NCBI GenBank assembly: GCA_040390855.1
Contig: JAZJXO010000008.1
Span: 1-64,000 of the forward strand
DNA: 64,000 nt
From: Parvibaculum sp040390855
Lineage (GTDB): Bacteria > Pseudomonadota > Alphaproteobacteria > Parvibaculales > Parvibaculaceae
Reading direction: 5' to 3'
In this document: piece by piece, positions 26,611-36,705 of the stretch
Numbering within the stretch: the stretch's first letter is position 1
How the letters are laid out: each line of letters starts with the position of its first letter
Made by a program: the position numbers and the translations under genes
The notes under the pieces: generated by a model
The model's database searches: none
Seen by the model: only the letters and a program-made list of their open reading frames with translations
What the model was told of the DNA's origin: nothing

Positions 26611-27345
26611 ATGTCCGAACTCGATTTTTCGGGAAAAACCGTTCTTGTTGTCGGCGGATCGAGCGGCATCGGCAACGGCATCGCTCATGCGTTCAAAGAC
26701 AGGGGTGCTGTCGTTCACGTCTGGGGCACACGGACGAAAGCGTCCGACTACACGGCTGCCGAAGGCTCGGACCTGAGCGGGCTTCATTATGACCGCATGG
26801 ATGTTTCCAATTTCGATGCGATTGAAAAATACGAGGCGCCGTTCAGGTCTCTTGACGTGTTGGTTCTGAGTCAGGGCACGGTGATCTACCAGCGCGGCGA
26901 ATTCAGGATGGATGGTTTCCAGAAGGTGATGGACGTCAATGTCAACAGCCTGATGGCTTGCGCGATCAAGTTTCATCCGTTGCTTGCTGCGAGCAAAGGC
27001 TCGCTCATCACGGTGAGTTCAACCGCCGCGTTCCATTCGACGCGCGGCAATCCCGCCTATAACGCATCGAAGACAGGTGCCGTCGGCCTTACGCGCACGC
27101 TGGCCGAAGCTTGGGCAAAAGACGGCATCCGCGTCAACGGCATCGCGCCGGGATTGGTCGACACCAAACTCACAAAAGTCACCACGGAAAATCCCGAGCG
27201 TCTCGCAGGCAGCATTCAGGGCATTCCGATGCGTCGCCTCGGCACGCCGCGCGACATGGCGGGCGTTGCGCTTTTCCTTGCCTCGCCGCTTGCATCCTAT
27301 GTGCTGGGTCAGACGATCCCCGTTGATGGCGGCCTCATTCTCTGA
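26611..27345 (+). CDS. short-chain dehydrogenase/reductase
   Basis: A 244-aa SDR with GGSSGIGN (15-22), catalytic S136/S137 with Y150 and K154 (YNASK), and the C-terminal PVDGG. The usual NNAG is SQG (87-89), a mild deviation. NAD(P)-dependent oxidation or reduction of an alcohol or keto group is expected; substrate unknown. A GGGAGA ribosome site precedes the ATG. Confidence 0.88.
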   Translation: MSELDFSGKTVLVVGGSSGIGNGIAHAFKDRGAVVHVWGTRTKASDYTAAEGSDLSGLHYDRMDVSNFDAIEKYEAPFRSLDVLVLSQGTVIYQRGEFRMDGFQKVMDVNVNSLMACAIKFHPLLAASKGSLITVSSTAAFHSTRGNPAYNASKTGAVGLTRTLAEAWAKDGIRVNGIAPGLVDTKLTKVTTENPERLAGSIQGIPMRRLGTPRDMAGVALFLASPLASYVLGQTIPVDGGLIL

Positions 27346-27461
27346 ATACAAAATCAAATGATCAACATATCGACCAAACGTGAAACGCTGTGCATCTGAA
27401 AAGACGGCGACCGGATCGCATATCTCGACGAGACGATCCGAACAGGAGCGGAGGAATTGAA

Positions 27462-28232
27462 ATGAGTGATGCAAGCAGGTCCGTTGCTGGCCTCACCGCA
27501 CTCGTCACAGGTGCAGCGAGCGGCATGGGGCGGGCAACCGCTGAAGTTTTTGCGACCGAAGGCGCAAATGTCGCTGTGACAGACTATACGCTGGAAGGCG
27601 CGGAAGCCGTGGCGAGTGCCATTGTGGCCAGAGGCGGTAAGGCGAAAGCTTGGAAACTCGATGTGGGCGACAAAGCGGAGATCGAAAAAGTGGTCGCCGA
27701 AATCGCGGCGCATTTCGGCGGGCTTGATGCTGTCGTCAACAATGCGGGCATTTCCGGATTTTTGCAGATCGACAATGAGGGCTATGATGCCTTGTTCGAG
27801 CGCATGGTGTCGGTCTGTCTTTCGGCGCATCAGCGCATCATCCGCGCGGCACTTCCCTTTCTTCGCAAGTCGAAAAGTCCGCGCATTGTCAATATAGCGT
27901 CCACCGAAGCGCTGGGCGCGACGGCGCTCGACAGCGCTTACTCCGCCGCTAAGGCAGGTGTCACAGGTTTGACGCGTGCGCTGGCCGTCGAACTCGGCAA
28001 GGAAGGCATCACGGTGAATTGCGTTTGTCCCGGTCCGATTTCGACAGGCATGACGCAAGGCATCCCCGATGATCAGAAAGAAATCTACGCCAAGCGCCGC
28101 ACTGCTCTGCGCCGTTATGGTCGGCCAGAGGAAGTGGCGCATATCACTGTGAGCCTTTGTATGCCTGCGGCGTCCTACATCACCGGTGTGGCCATTCCCG
28201 TCGATGGCGGGCTGATGGCGCGCAATGCCTAG
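27462..28232 (+). CDS. short-chain dehydrogenase/reductase (FabG-like)
   Basis: Classical 256-aa SDR: TGAASGMG (16-23), NNAG (93-96), Y160 and K164 in YSAAK, and IPVDGG at the end. ATG 27462 is preceded by GGAGG; an in-frame upstream extension has no homologue-like sequence. It is the third SDR in about 4 kb, all in the same direction as the hydrolases, which suggests one catabolic or lipid-modifying pathway. Confidence 0.9.
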   Translation: MSDASRSVAGLTALVTGAASGMGRATAEVFATEGANVAVTDYTLEGAEAVASAIVARGGKAKAWKLDVGDKAEIEKVVAEIAAHFGGLDAVVNNAGISGFLQIDNEGYDALFERMVSVCLSAHQRIIRAALPFLRKSKSPRIVNIASTEALGATALDSAYSAAKAGVTGLTRALAVELGKEGITVNCVCPGPISTGMTQGIPDDQKEIYAKRRTALRRYGRPEEVAHITVSLCMPAASYITGVAIPVDGGLMARNA

Positions 28233-28450
28233 AACCGCAACCGAAGGTGAGCGCGCACATGAGTGCTTTGACGATCAGACGCTCAAACCTGATTTTTTGA
28301 TCCGCCTTTTGATTGGGCGTGTGCATTGCCACAATCCCGCCATCAGGTGACAGTTTAAAGTTGTGGAGAGACACAAGCCGGACCTGTTTTATGCGCCTCC
28401 GGCGTGTATGCTCCTTCCATCTCAGACGATCCCACCCGAAGGTTCAGATC

Positions 28451-31400
28451 ATGGCCGCCTTTCTTCGTCCCGCTCTGCGTGTCATTTGCGTATTGGCATT
28501 CGTGGGAGGCGGAGGAGCGGGCGCTGCACTTGCCGACGGAAATCTCACCGTTGCGCGCATCACGCCGTCTGGCGAGGACGTACCTGCGCAGCGCCAACTG
28601 GTTATCGAGTTTGACCGCGCCGTCGTGCCACTTGGCCGGATGGAGCGCAAGGACAACGAAATACCCATCGAGATTTCACCCAAACTCGCCTGCGAATGGC
28701 GCTGGCTGAATGATCGTGCGCTCGCCTGCCAGCTGGGCGACGGCGAAAACATGACGATGTCCACGCATTATCAGATGACCGTCAATCCCGGCATCGTCGC
28801 GCAGGACGGCACGACACTGGCCGCGCCTTTTCACCATGACTTCATAACGAGCCGCGTCGCGCTCGACCGTGCCGAGTTCAATGGTTGGACCGGTCCTGAA
28901 ACACCCACGATCATGGTGACGTTCAATCAGCCGGTGCGCCGGGACAGCCTGCTGCGCGCGTTGCAATTTGTCTGGACAGAAAATGGCGGTGGCACACAAG
29001 GCGTCCAAGTGAGCGAAGGGCCGGACTATGCCAAAGCGCCCGACGACGCGCTTGTCGTCGTACCGCGCGAGCCCGGCATTCTCGGATTTTTCAAACGCCT
29101 CTGGTCGTATATTCCGTGGTTCCGCAGCGAGAACACACCCGCGCCGCAGGAATGGGCGCGGCGCACATGGATGATCGTGCCCGCAGCGCCACTGCCTGCT
29201 GACACAAGCGCCGAACTCAAAATGTTGCCGGGTCTCGTTTCGGGTCTGGGGAGCGAGCAGAGCATCGGTGAAAGGCAGATCAAATCATTTGCGACCTTTG
29301 CCGCATTCAAATTTCTCGGAGCACGCTGCGAGGACAATCAGGGCAACACCATCGAGATCACGCCTGACAAAAAGCCGGAGGCGCTTTGCGGACCGTGGAA
29401 AACCGTGCGGCTCGTCTTCTCCTCGCCCGTGCAACTTCGGCAGATCAAAGAGCGCGTAGACATATCGCCGGAACTGGGCAAGGCCACACCGGAAAGCGAT
29501 CCTTTTGCCGACGCCAATCTCGACGAGACAGGCGGCTATTATGAATGGGGCGGTCGCAACAAGGGCGACACTTATACAGGGCGCTTCCCGATCTATCTGC
29601 GCTCCGACCGCGATTATGAAGTGAGCCTGAAGCCGGGTGACGTCAAGCTCGTTGACGTGTTCGGGCGTCCGCTGGAAGGCGGTCTGTCTGCGCGTTGGCG
29701 CATGGATAACCGTCCGGCAAATTTCGAATTGCCCAATCCGGTTTCTGTTCTGGAAAAATCCATCGACAGCGACATACCTCTCTATGTCAACAATCTCACT
29801 GGAAGAGAGTTTACATTCTCGCGCCTCACGGAGAAGGGCGTGCAGAACGGATTGTCATTCAAGGAGCAACTCGACCCGATCCGCAATGTGCAATATGCCC
29901 TGCCCTTCGGCGTGCGCGGGATGCTGGAGGGAAAATCCGGTGCGGTTCTCGGCAGGCTCACAACTGAACCGGCCACACAGAAAGAAGCGCCGCTTGTCTT
30001 CGCGCAGGTCACGCCTTTCGCGCTGCACGCCAAACTCGGCCACTTCAATTCTTTCGTCTGGGTGACGGATATGGTCACAGGTGCGCCTGTCTCCGGCGTG
30101 CGCGTATCGCTGACATCTGACGGCTCGCTGTTCAGCATGTTGTGCCAGTCGAAGTTCGACGGCACATGGGTCCCTGCACTGGAACAGGCTTTCGCCATGA
30201 CCGACGAAAATGGTCTGGCAAGCCTGCCGGGTCGTGCGCCCAAGGCCGGACAATGGGAGTCGCCCTGCGACACCGCCTTGACGATCAAAGCGACAAAGGG
30301 CGACGACGTGGCGTTGTTGCCGCTTTATTACCAGTTTGAAGCCGACACCTATCGCGCGTCGGGCGAAACGATCTGGCCCAACAGCGCCTCCGCGCAGGAA
30401 CATATGCGCGTCTGGGGCACAACGGCTCAGGGTGTTTACAAAGCGGGCGATACGATCCAGTACAAGATATACGTGCGCGGGCAGGGCAATGAAGGCCTGA
30501 CGCCGGCGCCGTCGTCGCTATATCGCGTTCAACTGATCGACCCGACGGGCAAGCTCGTCGCCGAAACCAAAGACATCCCGCTCAATGAATTCGGCGCGAC
30601 GTCCGGCGAATTCGCCTTGTCAAAAAACGGTGCTGTCGGCTGGTATCGTTTCCGTATTTTGCAAAAGCTCTTTGCGACAGCGCCCGACATAGATAATTAC
30701 GATGTTGACGAAGGCGCAGTCGGCGGCGATGGCTGGTACGCGTGGAAACCGATGCAGGTGCTGGTTAGCGACTTCACGCCCGCGTCCTTCCGCGTCACAA
30801 CAAGCGTAAACGGCACGACATTTGCGCCCGATCAGACGGCGGACGTGGAGGGCAAGGCCGCGCTTCATTCGGGCGGCGCTTACACCAACGCAACGGCGCG
30901 TGTCACCGCCATGTTCGATCCGCAGGTCATGCAATCGGACCATCCCGTTGCCGCGAGCTTCGACTTTTCCAATTTCGAAGCGAGCGACACATCGCAACGC
31001 ATGATCGCACAGCTTGAGCAGCCGCTCGATAATGACGGGCTTGCCAAAGTGTCGGTTAAGATTCCAGACCAGCCGAACCAGAGCTACGGCAAACTGACAT
31101 TCGAAGTGGCTGTCGCGGATGATCGCGGCAAGTCGATTGCGAGTTCGGCCAGCGCGACCTTTGCTTCAACCGACCGTTTTGTCGGGCTGAAGCCGACCGC
31201 ATGGATCTTTCAGGCGGGCAAGGAAGCCGCTTACAATTATATCGTCGTCGATCCGGCGGGTGCTCCCGCCAAGGGAGCGGACGTTGCCATCGAAATTCTG
31301 CGCAAGAATGTGACTGCGGCACGCGTCAAATCGGCAGGCAACGTCTATCAGACGGTCTACAACACGACATGGGACAAGGCCGGAACCTGCAAAGGCACAT

Positions 31401-34400
31401 CGACGCTTGAGCCACAGACCTGCAACTTCACGCCGGGCGAGGCGGGCGAATATCGTCTCGTCGCGCAAGTCACCGGCACAACAAAGAAAACGCACAAGGC
31501 CACCAGCGATTTCTGGGTGACGGGCCGCAATGTTGTGCTCTGGGACAGCGAGCCTGACACTGCGCTACAGATTTTTCCCGAGCAGCCAAAATATAAAGTC
31601 GGCGACACGGCGCGCTATCTGATCAAGAATCCTTATCCCAATGCGAAGGCACTTGTGACGATTGAACGCTATGGCGTCATCGACAGTTTCGTCAAAACAT
31701 TCGACAGCTCGACGCCCATTCTCGAATTTCCGGTGAAGCCGGACTATGCACCGGGATTTTATGTCTCGATCGTTCTGGTGAGTCCGCGCGCGGACAAGCC
31801 GCTTGATGAAAACATGGTAGACCTCGGCAAGCCTGCGTTCCGCATGGGTTATATCGCTGTGCCGGTCACGGATCCGTTCAATGAAATGATGATTACCGCC
31901 AAATCGGACAAGGGCGAGTATCGTCCGGGCGACAAGGTGAGGGTGGACCTCCACGCCGCGCCGCGCCACAAGGGCGAAGGCAAGCCTATCGAGTTTGCGG
32001 TGGCTGTTCTCGATCAGGCTGTGTTTGATCTCGTTACCGGAGGCGATGCATATTTCGATCCCTATCGTGGTTTCTATCGCCTCGACAGTCTCGACGTGCG
32101 CAACTACAACCTGCTGCTCAATCTGGTCGGACGACAGAAGTTTGAAAAAAAGGGGGCCAATCCAGGTGGCGACGGTGGCGTCGATTTCAAATTCCGCGAC
32201 GTGTCCAAATTTGTCGCCTTCTGGAACCCGTCGATCATTGCGGATGCCAAAGGCAATGCCTCGGTTGACTTCGAGGCACCAGACAATCTCACAGGCTGGC
32301 GCGTGCTTGCACTTGCCGTGACACCGGACGAAACGGCAGGTCTCGGCACAGCCGATTTCAAAGTGAACCGTCCGACGGAAATCCGCCCCGTCATGCCCAA
32401 TCAGGTTCTGGAGGGCGACGATTTTTCAGCGGGCTTCAGCGTGATGAACCGGACGGATCGCCCACGTGAAGTCACGGTGCGGATCGAAGCGGCGGGTGAC
32501 ATCGACGGCAAAGACAAAGTGAAATCCGTCGAGCAGAAAGTGAAACTCGAACCCTTCGCGCGCAGCACAGTCTTTCTCCCGATGAAAGCAGGTCTCATCG
32601 CAATGCGTCGCGATGTGCCGCAAGGCAAGATCATCTACAAAGTGACGGCGGGCGATACCGTCGACAAAGACGGTTATCTCTTCACGCTGCCGGTCGGCAA
32701 AGGCATTGATCTCGTGACCGCTGCTGAATATGGCACGACAGACAAAGACAATGTAACGACACCCGTTGCCTTCCCCGATGCGATCCGTCCCGATGCAGGC
32801 GACATATCCGTGACACTGAGCCCGACCGTCATCACGGATGTGGCCTCGGCCTTCCGTTACATCGCTTATTACCCGTTCTATTGCTGGGAGCAGCGCCTGA
32901 CCAAAGGCGTGATGGCGGCGAACTTTGCCGCCTTGCGCTCCTACCTGCCTGACGATCTGCAATGGGCAGATGCAGCCTCGACGCTTAAGGCGACACTGAC
33001 AAGTGCCGCTGATTTTCAGGCGCCCAATGGCGGCATGGCTTACTGGGTCGCGTCGAATGATCGTGTCGATCCTTATCTCTCCGCATATACGGCGCTTGGC
33101 TTTACATGGCTCGAAGATCGAAAAACGGACGTGCCAGAGCCTGTGAGTGAACGGCTCAACCTTTATCTGGAAGAGTTTCTGCGCAAAGACACCGCACCGG
33201 ATTATTACAGCGCGCAGATGATTTCGTCGGTACGCGCCGTGGCGCTTGCCGCGCTGGCACGGGAGAGTCGGGTGACAGCGCGTGACATCGAACGCCTGCG
33301 TCCGGATTTCAAGACGATGGGCCTTTTCGGCAATGCGATGGTGTTGCAGGCCTCACTGTCGCTGAAGGACGGAACCGGCGACAAGATCGCGAAAGAGCGG
33401 GTCGACTTCATTCTCGCTCACTCCAACCAGACCTCCGGCAAGTTTTCTTTTGCCGAAGATCAGGGCGAGGGCTTCGCGCGTATTCTCGCAACGCCTCTGC
33501 GCGACAACTGCGCTATCCTGTCATCGCTCGTGGCTTATTCCAAAGCAGGCAAGCGCAAGGATATTTTTGATGTGGCATATAAACTCGTGCGTTCGATCTC
33601 GCAGAGCCAGCGCAAGGAAGGCTATTGGGGCAACACGCAGGAAAATATGTTCTGCGCCAACGCCCTTGCCGATTATGCGGCTGCCTTCGAGGCCGTGGAC
33701 CCGAAGGTCAATCTGACGGTTGCGCTTGGTGATGCACTGATTGGCGAAGCGAAGATCGACGGTCTCAAAGCAAAACCGGTGACAGTGATGCATGAGATCG
33801 ACGCCAAAGATGTGGGCCGTAAAACGACGCTCGACATCAAACGCGAGGGCGAGGGCCGCATCTATTATGCGACGCGCCTCTCCTATGCGCCGACAAGCGG
33901 CGTGACGGAAGCGGTGAACAGCGGCATCGACATTCGCCGCGAATACAGCGTCGAGCGGGACGGCAAACGCGTGTTGCTGGACGATGTCGCGTCGGTCAAA
34001 CGCGGTGAGCTGGTGCGCGTTGACATTTTCGTGTCGCTGCCTGCTGCGCGCAATTTTGTTGTCGTGAACGATCCGGTGCCGGGCGGACTTGAGCCCGTGA
34101 ACCGCGATCTGGCCACCACGTCGAATGTGGATGCCGACAAGGCGACTATCGAAGCGCCCGCCGACAGCCGGATCAGAACATTCAGCGACTGGATCGAATA
34201 TGCATCGGGTTACTGGTCCTTCTATCATCAGGAAATGCGCGACGAGAGCGTGCGCTTCTATTCCGATTATCTGGGCGCGGGCAACTATCATCTGAGCTAT
34301 ATGGCGCAGGCCGTCGCAACGGGCGAGTTTGCCCATCGCGCGGTGAAGGCCGAAGAGATGTACGACCCCGACGTCTTCGGCAACGGCACAGCGGGACGCC

Positions 34401-34417
34401 TGACCGTCACGGAGTAG
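28451..34417 (+). CDS. bacterial alpha-2-macroglobulin (YfhM-like)
   Basis: A 1988-aa periplasmic protease trap. The ATG at 28451 starts a signal peptide ending ALA (about residue 28); unlike E. coli YfhM there is no lipobox cysteine, so it is probably soluble. Long MG-type beta domains follow, and the thioester motif CWEQ is intact at C1478 in YPFYCWEQR, within the alpha-helical toroid region. It is joined to pbpC six bases downstream, the conserved pairing in which PBP1c may repair wall damage while the macroglobulin traps invading proteases. The N-terminal frame extends further upstream without good reason. Confidence 0.93.
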   Translation: MAAFLRPALRVICVLAFVGGGGAGAALADGNLTVARITPSGEDVPAQRQLVIEFDRAVVPLGRMERKDNEIPIEISPKLACEWRWLNDRALACQLGDGENMTMSTHYQMTVNPGIVAQDGTTLAAPFHHDFITSRVALDRAEFNGWTGPETPTIMVTFNQPVRRDSLLRALQFVWTENGGGTQGVQVSEGPDYAKAPDDALVVVPREPGILGFFKRLWSYIPWFRSENTPAPQEWARRTWMIVPAAPLPADTSAELKMLPGLVSGLGSEQSIGERQIKSFATFAAFKFLGARCEDNQGNTIEITPDKKPEALCGPWKTVRLVFSSPVQLRQIKERVDISPELGKATPESDPFADANLDETGGYYEWGGRNKGDTYTGRFPIYLRSDRDYEVSLKPGDVKLVDVFGRPLEGGLSARWRMDNRPANFELPNPVSVLEKSIDSDIPLYVNNLTGREFTFSRLTEKGVQNGLSFKEQLDPIRNVQYALPFGVRGMLEGKSGAVLGRLTTEPATQKEAPLVFAQVTPFALHAKLGHFNSFVWVTDMVTGAPVSGVRVSLTSDGSLFSMLCQSKFDGTWVPALEQAFAMTDENGLASLPGRAPKAGQWESPCDTALTIKATKGDDVALLPLYYQFEADTYRASGETIWPNSASAQEHMRVWGTTAQGVYKAGDTIQYKIYVRGQGNEGLTPAPSSLYRVQLIDPTGKLVAETKDIPLNEFGATSGEFALSKNGAVGWYRFRILQKLFATAPDIDNYDVDEGAVGGDGWYAWKPMQVLVSDFTPASFRVTTSVNGTTFAPDQTADVEGKAALHSGGAYTNATARVTAMFDPQVMQSDHPVAASFDFSNFEASDTSQRMIAQLEQPLDNDGLAKVSVKIPDQPNQSYGKLTFEVAVADDRGKSIASSASATFASTDRFVGLKPTAWIFQAGKEAAYNYIVVDPAGAPAKGADVAIEILRKNVTAARVKSAGNVYQTVYNTTWDKAGTCKGTSTLEPQTCNFTPGEAGEYRLVAQVTGTTKKTHKATSDFWVTGRNVVLWDSEPDTALQIFPEQPKYKVGDTARYLIKNPYPNAKALVTIERYGVIDSFVKTFDSSTPILEFPVKPDYAPGFYVSIVLVSPRADKPLDENMVDLGKPAFRMGYIAVPVTDPFNEMMITAKSDKGEYRPGDKVRVDLHAAPRHKGEGKPIEFAVAVLDQAVFDLVTGGDAYFDPYRGFYRLDSLDVRNYNLLLNLVGRQKFEKKGANPGGDGGVDFKFRDVSKFVAFWNPSIIADAKGNASVDFEAPDNLTGWRVLALAVTPDETAGLGTADFKVNRPTEIRPVMPNQVLEGDDFSAGFSVMNRTDRPREVTVRIEAAGDIDGKDKVKSVEQKVKLEPFARSTVFLPMKAGLIAMRRDVPQGKIIYKVTAGDTVDKDGYLFTLPVGKGIDLVTAAEYGTTDKDNVTTPVAFPDAIRPDAGDISVTLSPTVITDVASAFRYIAYYPFYCWEQRLTKGVMAANFAALRSYLPDDLQWADAASTLKATLTSAADFQAPNGGMAYWVASNDRVDPYLSAYTALGFTWLEDRKTDVPEPVSERLNLYLEEFLRKDTAPDYYSAQMISSVRAVALAALARESRVTARDIERLRPDFKTMGLFGNAMVLQASLSLKDGTGDKIAKERVDFILAHSNQTSGKFSFAEDQGEGFARILATPLRDNCAILSSLVAYSKAGKRKDIFDVAYKLVRSISQSQRKEGYWGNTQENMFCANALADYAAAFEAVDPKVNLTVALGDALIGEAKIDGLKAKPVTVMHEIDAKDVGRKTTLDIKREGEGRIYYATRLSYAPTSGVTEAVNSGIDIRREYSVERDGKRVLLDDVASVKRGELVRVDIFVSLPAARNFVVVNDPVPGGLEPVNRDLATTSNVDADKATIEAPADSRIRTFSDWIEYASGYWSFYHQEMRDESVRFYSDYLGAGNYHLSYMAQAVATGEFAHRAVKAEEMYDPDVFGNGTAGRLTVTE

Positions 34418-34423
34418 ACCATC

Positions 34424-36646
34424 ATGGCATGGTTGCGCTGGAGCATTGCGTCGAGTGAGTGGAGGTCTGATGCCTGGCGGCATTGGACGTTCGTCCATTG
34501 GCTGTCGCTGTTTCTGTTCGTCGGTGTCGGGGCTTTGTCTGTAACGACATGGATGAACCTTGCCGATGAATCGGCTTTTCGCTTGCAGGTCGCCTCATCG
34601 CATCAGGTGCTCACCGATAGGGACGGTCATCCGCTTGCCGAAGATGCGAGCCAATGGAATGTGCAGGATCAACGACCGCTCTATGAAATACCGCAACGTC
34701 TGAAGCAAGCAGTGCTGACGGCGGAGGACCGGCGGTTCTATTCTCATCACGGTGTTGACTGGGCCGCGCGGGTGCACGCTGTCTGGCAAGGCCTGCGCGC
34801 TGGCCGGACTGTGCGCGGGGCGAGCACGATCACGGAGCAGGTGGTGCGGATGCGGGTGCCGCGCCCGCGGTCGCTCTGGTCGAAATGGCTTGAAGGTTTC
34901 GACGCGAAACGGCTTGAGCATATGGCGACAAAATCGGACATTCTGGAATTCTATCTCAATCAGGTGCCCTATGCCTCGAACCGTCGTGGCGTTGTCGCGG
35001 CATCGCATTTCTATTTCAACCGCGATCCCGACACGCTTGATGGTCGCGAGATGCTGACGCTCGCCATATTGCCGCGCGCGCCATCAGGACTTGATCCCTA
35101 CAAGAACGGTGCGCGCTTTCTCGACAAACGCAGTGTGCATTTGGCCAACGAGATGCGGCATCTCGGCCTTCTCGACGGTGACGAGTGGGAAAACATTATC
35201 GATGCGCCGCTGGAGCTGGCGCGGACGAAGCAGGACGCGGCCATCGGTCACTTCCGGAACTATGTCGAGCAGCAACTGAAAAATGCGAACGGGGTCACAA
35301 GGCCGCAAAGCGTGCGTACGACACTTGATGGCGGTTTGATGCAGTTCACTCAAGCGCTTCTTGATCAGCGCATGGTGATGCTGAAGGGACGGCGTGTCAA
35401 CAATGCGGCGGCGCTGATCGCCGACCAGCGGACGGGGGAGATACTGGCATGGGTTGTCGCCGGTGCCTCACCCAATACGAAGACACCGGGGCGCTATCTC
35501 GACGCCGTGCTCATTCCGCGTCAGCCAGGATCGGCGCTGAAACCCTTTCTCTATGCGGCGAGTTTCGATGCCGGATGGTCGCCCGGCACGCGTATTGCTG
35601 ATGCGCCGCTAACAGAAGCTGTTGGCACCGGTATGCATCAGTTCAACAATTACAGTCATCAGTTTTACGGCGAAGTGTCGGTGCGCCAAGCACTCGGCAA
35701 TTCGTTGAATATACCGGCGATCCATGCCGTGAACTTTGTCGGTCCGGATCATTATCTGGAAATTCTGCACCGGTTTGGCTTCGCGAGCCTCACGAGAACG
35801 GCAGGATTTTACGGCGACGGACTGGCGCTCGGAAATGGCGAAGTTTCACTTCTGGAAATGGTGCGGGGCTATATGGCGCTGGCCAATCAGGGGATGACGA
35901 AGCCTCTGGTGGCATTGAAAGAGAACAATCTGTATAAAGAGCAAACAAGAAGGGTTGTGAGTGCGCAGGCGGCGTCGATGGTGAGTAATATCCTGTCGGA
36001 CCCCTGGGCACGGTCGCTGGAATTCGGACGCTATTCGCTGCTCGATCTGCCTGTCCAGACGGCTGTGAAAACCGGAACCTCGACGGATTACCGCGACGCC
36101 TGGGCGCTGGGATATGACAGCCGCTATGTGGTGGGGATATGGATGGGCAATCTCGACCAGTCGCCGACTGACGGGATCACGGGGTCGACGGGTCCGGCGC
36201 TTGTGCTACGGGGACTATTCGCCTATCTCAACAAGGACCAGAACAGCTCGAAAATGGCGCTCGATAACGAGCTTTTCTTGCAGGAAACCCACGTGTTCCC
36301 ATGCGGAGATTGCAACCAGATCGTCGACTTGAAATCGGCGTCGTCGAAAATGCAATCCCCAGATGAGGGTAGTTCCGCGCCCTTCATCCAGCAGCCGTCG
36401 GAAAATCTGCGTCTTGCTTTCGATCCGCGTCTGCCCGCCGACAAGCAATCGTTCCGCTTTATCCTCGGCTCGGTGACGCCTGAGGACAAAGTGACATGGG
36501 TGGTGAACGATGAGGTCATCGGCACGACGGAGGGCGGGGATTTTTCATGGGCCGTGAAGCGGGGGCAATATGTGCTCGACGCGGAGGTGACGCGTGCGGA
36601 CGGCGCACAAGTTATGCTCGGTCCGGTGAGTTTCTCGGTACGGTGA
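34424..36646 (+). CDS. pbpC: penicillin-binding protein 1C
   Basis: Bifunctional peptidoglycan synthase anchored by one N-terminal helix (residues ~25-45). The 740-aa protein has glycosyltransferase family 51 motifs with catalytic E101 in TAEDRRFYSHHGVD and GASTITEQ; the transpeptidase has S370 (SALK), S427 (SLN) and K549 (KTGTS). A C-terminal BiPBP-type beta domain occupies about residues 650-740. Start lies six bases after the macroglobulin stop, so the two are an operon. Confidence 0.95.
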   Translation: MAWLRWSIASSEWRSDAWRHWTFVHWLSLFLFVGVGALSVTTWMNLADESAFRLQVASSHQVLTDRDGHPLAEDASQWNVQDQRPLYEIPQRLKQAVLTAEDRRFYSHHGVDWAARVHAVWQGLRAGRTVRGASTITEQVVRMRVPRPRSLWSKWLEGFDAKRLEHMATKSDILEFYLNQVPYASNRRGVVAASHFYFNRDPDTLDGREMLTLAILPRAPSGLDPYKNGARFLDKRSVHLANEMRHLGLLDGDEWENIIDAPLELARTKQDAAIGHFRNYVEQQLKNANGVTRPQSVRTTLDGGLMQFTQALLDQRMVMLKGRRVNNAAALIADQRTGEILAWVVAGASPNTKTPGRYLDAVLIPRQPGSALKPFLYAASFDAGWSPGTRIADAPLTEAVGTGMHQFNNYSHQFYGEVSVRQALGNSLNIPAIHAVNFVGPDHYLEILHRFGFASLTRTAGFYGDGLALGNGEVSLLEMVRGYMALANQGMTKPLVALKENNLYKEQTRRVVSAQAASMVSNILSDPWARSLEFGRYSLLDLPVQTAVKTGTSTDYRDAWALGYDSRYVVGIWMGNLDQSPTDGITGSTGPALVLRGLFAYLNKDQNSSKMALDNELFLQETHVFPCGDCNQIVDLKSASSKMQSPDEGSSAPFIQQPSENLRLAFDPRLPADKQSFRFILGSVTPEDKVTWVVNDEVIGTTEGGDFSWAVKRGQYVLDAEVTRADGAQVMLGPVSFSVR

Positions 36647-36705
36647 ACGAGCTAAATATTTAGGCCGTGGGCACACATGGCACCAGCGAATGACGTTCGC
36701 GCATA

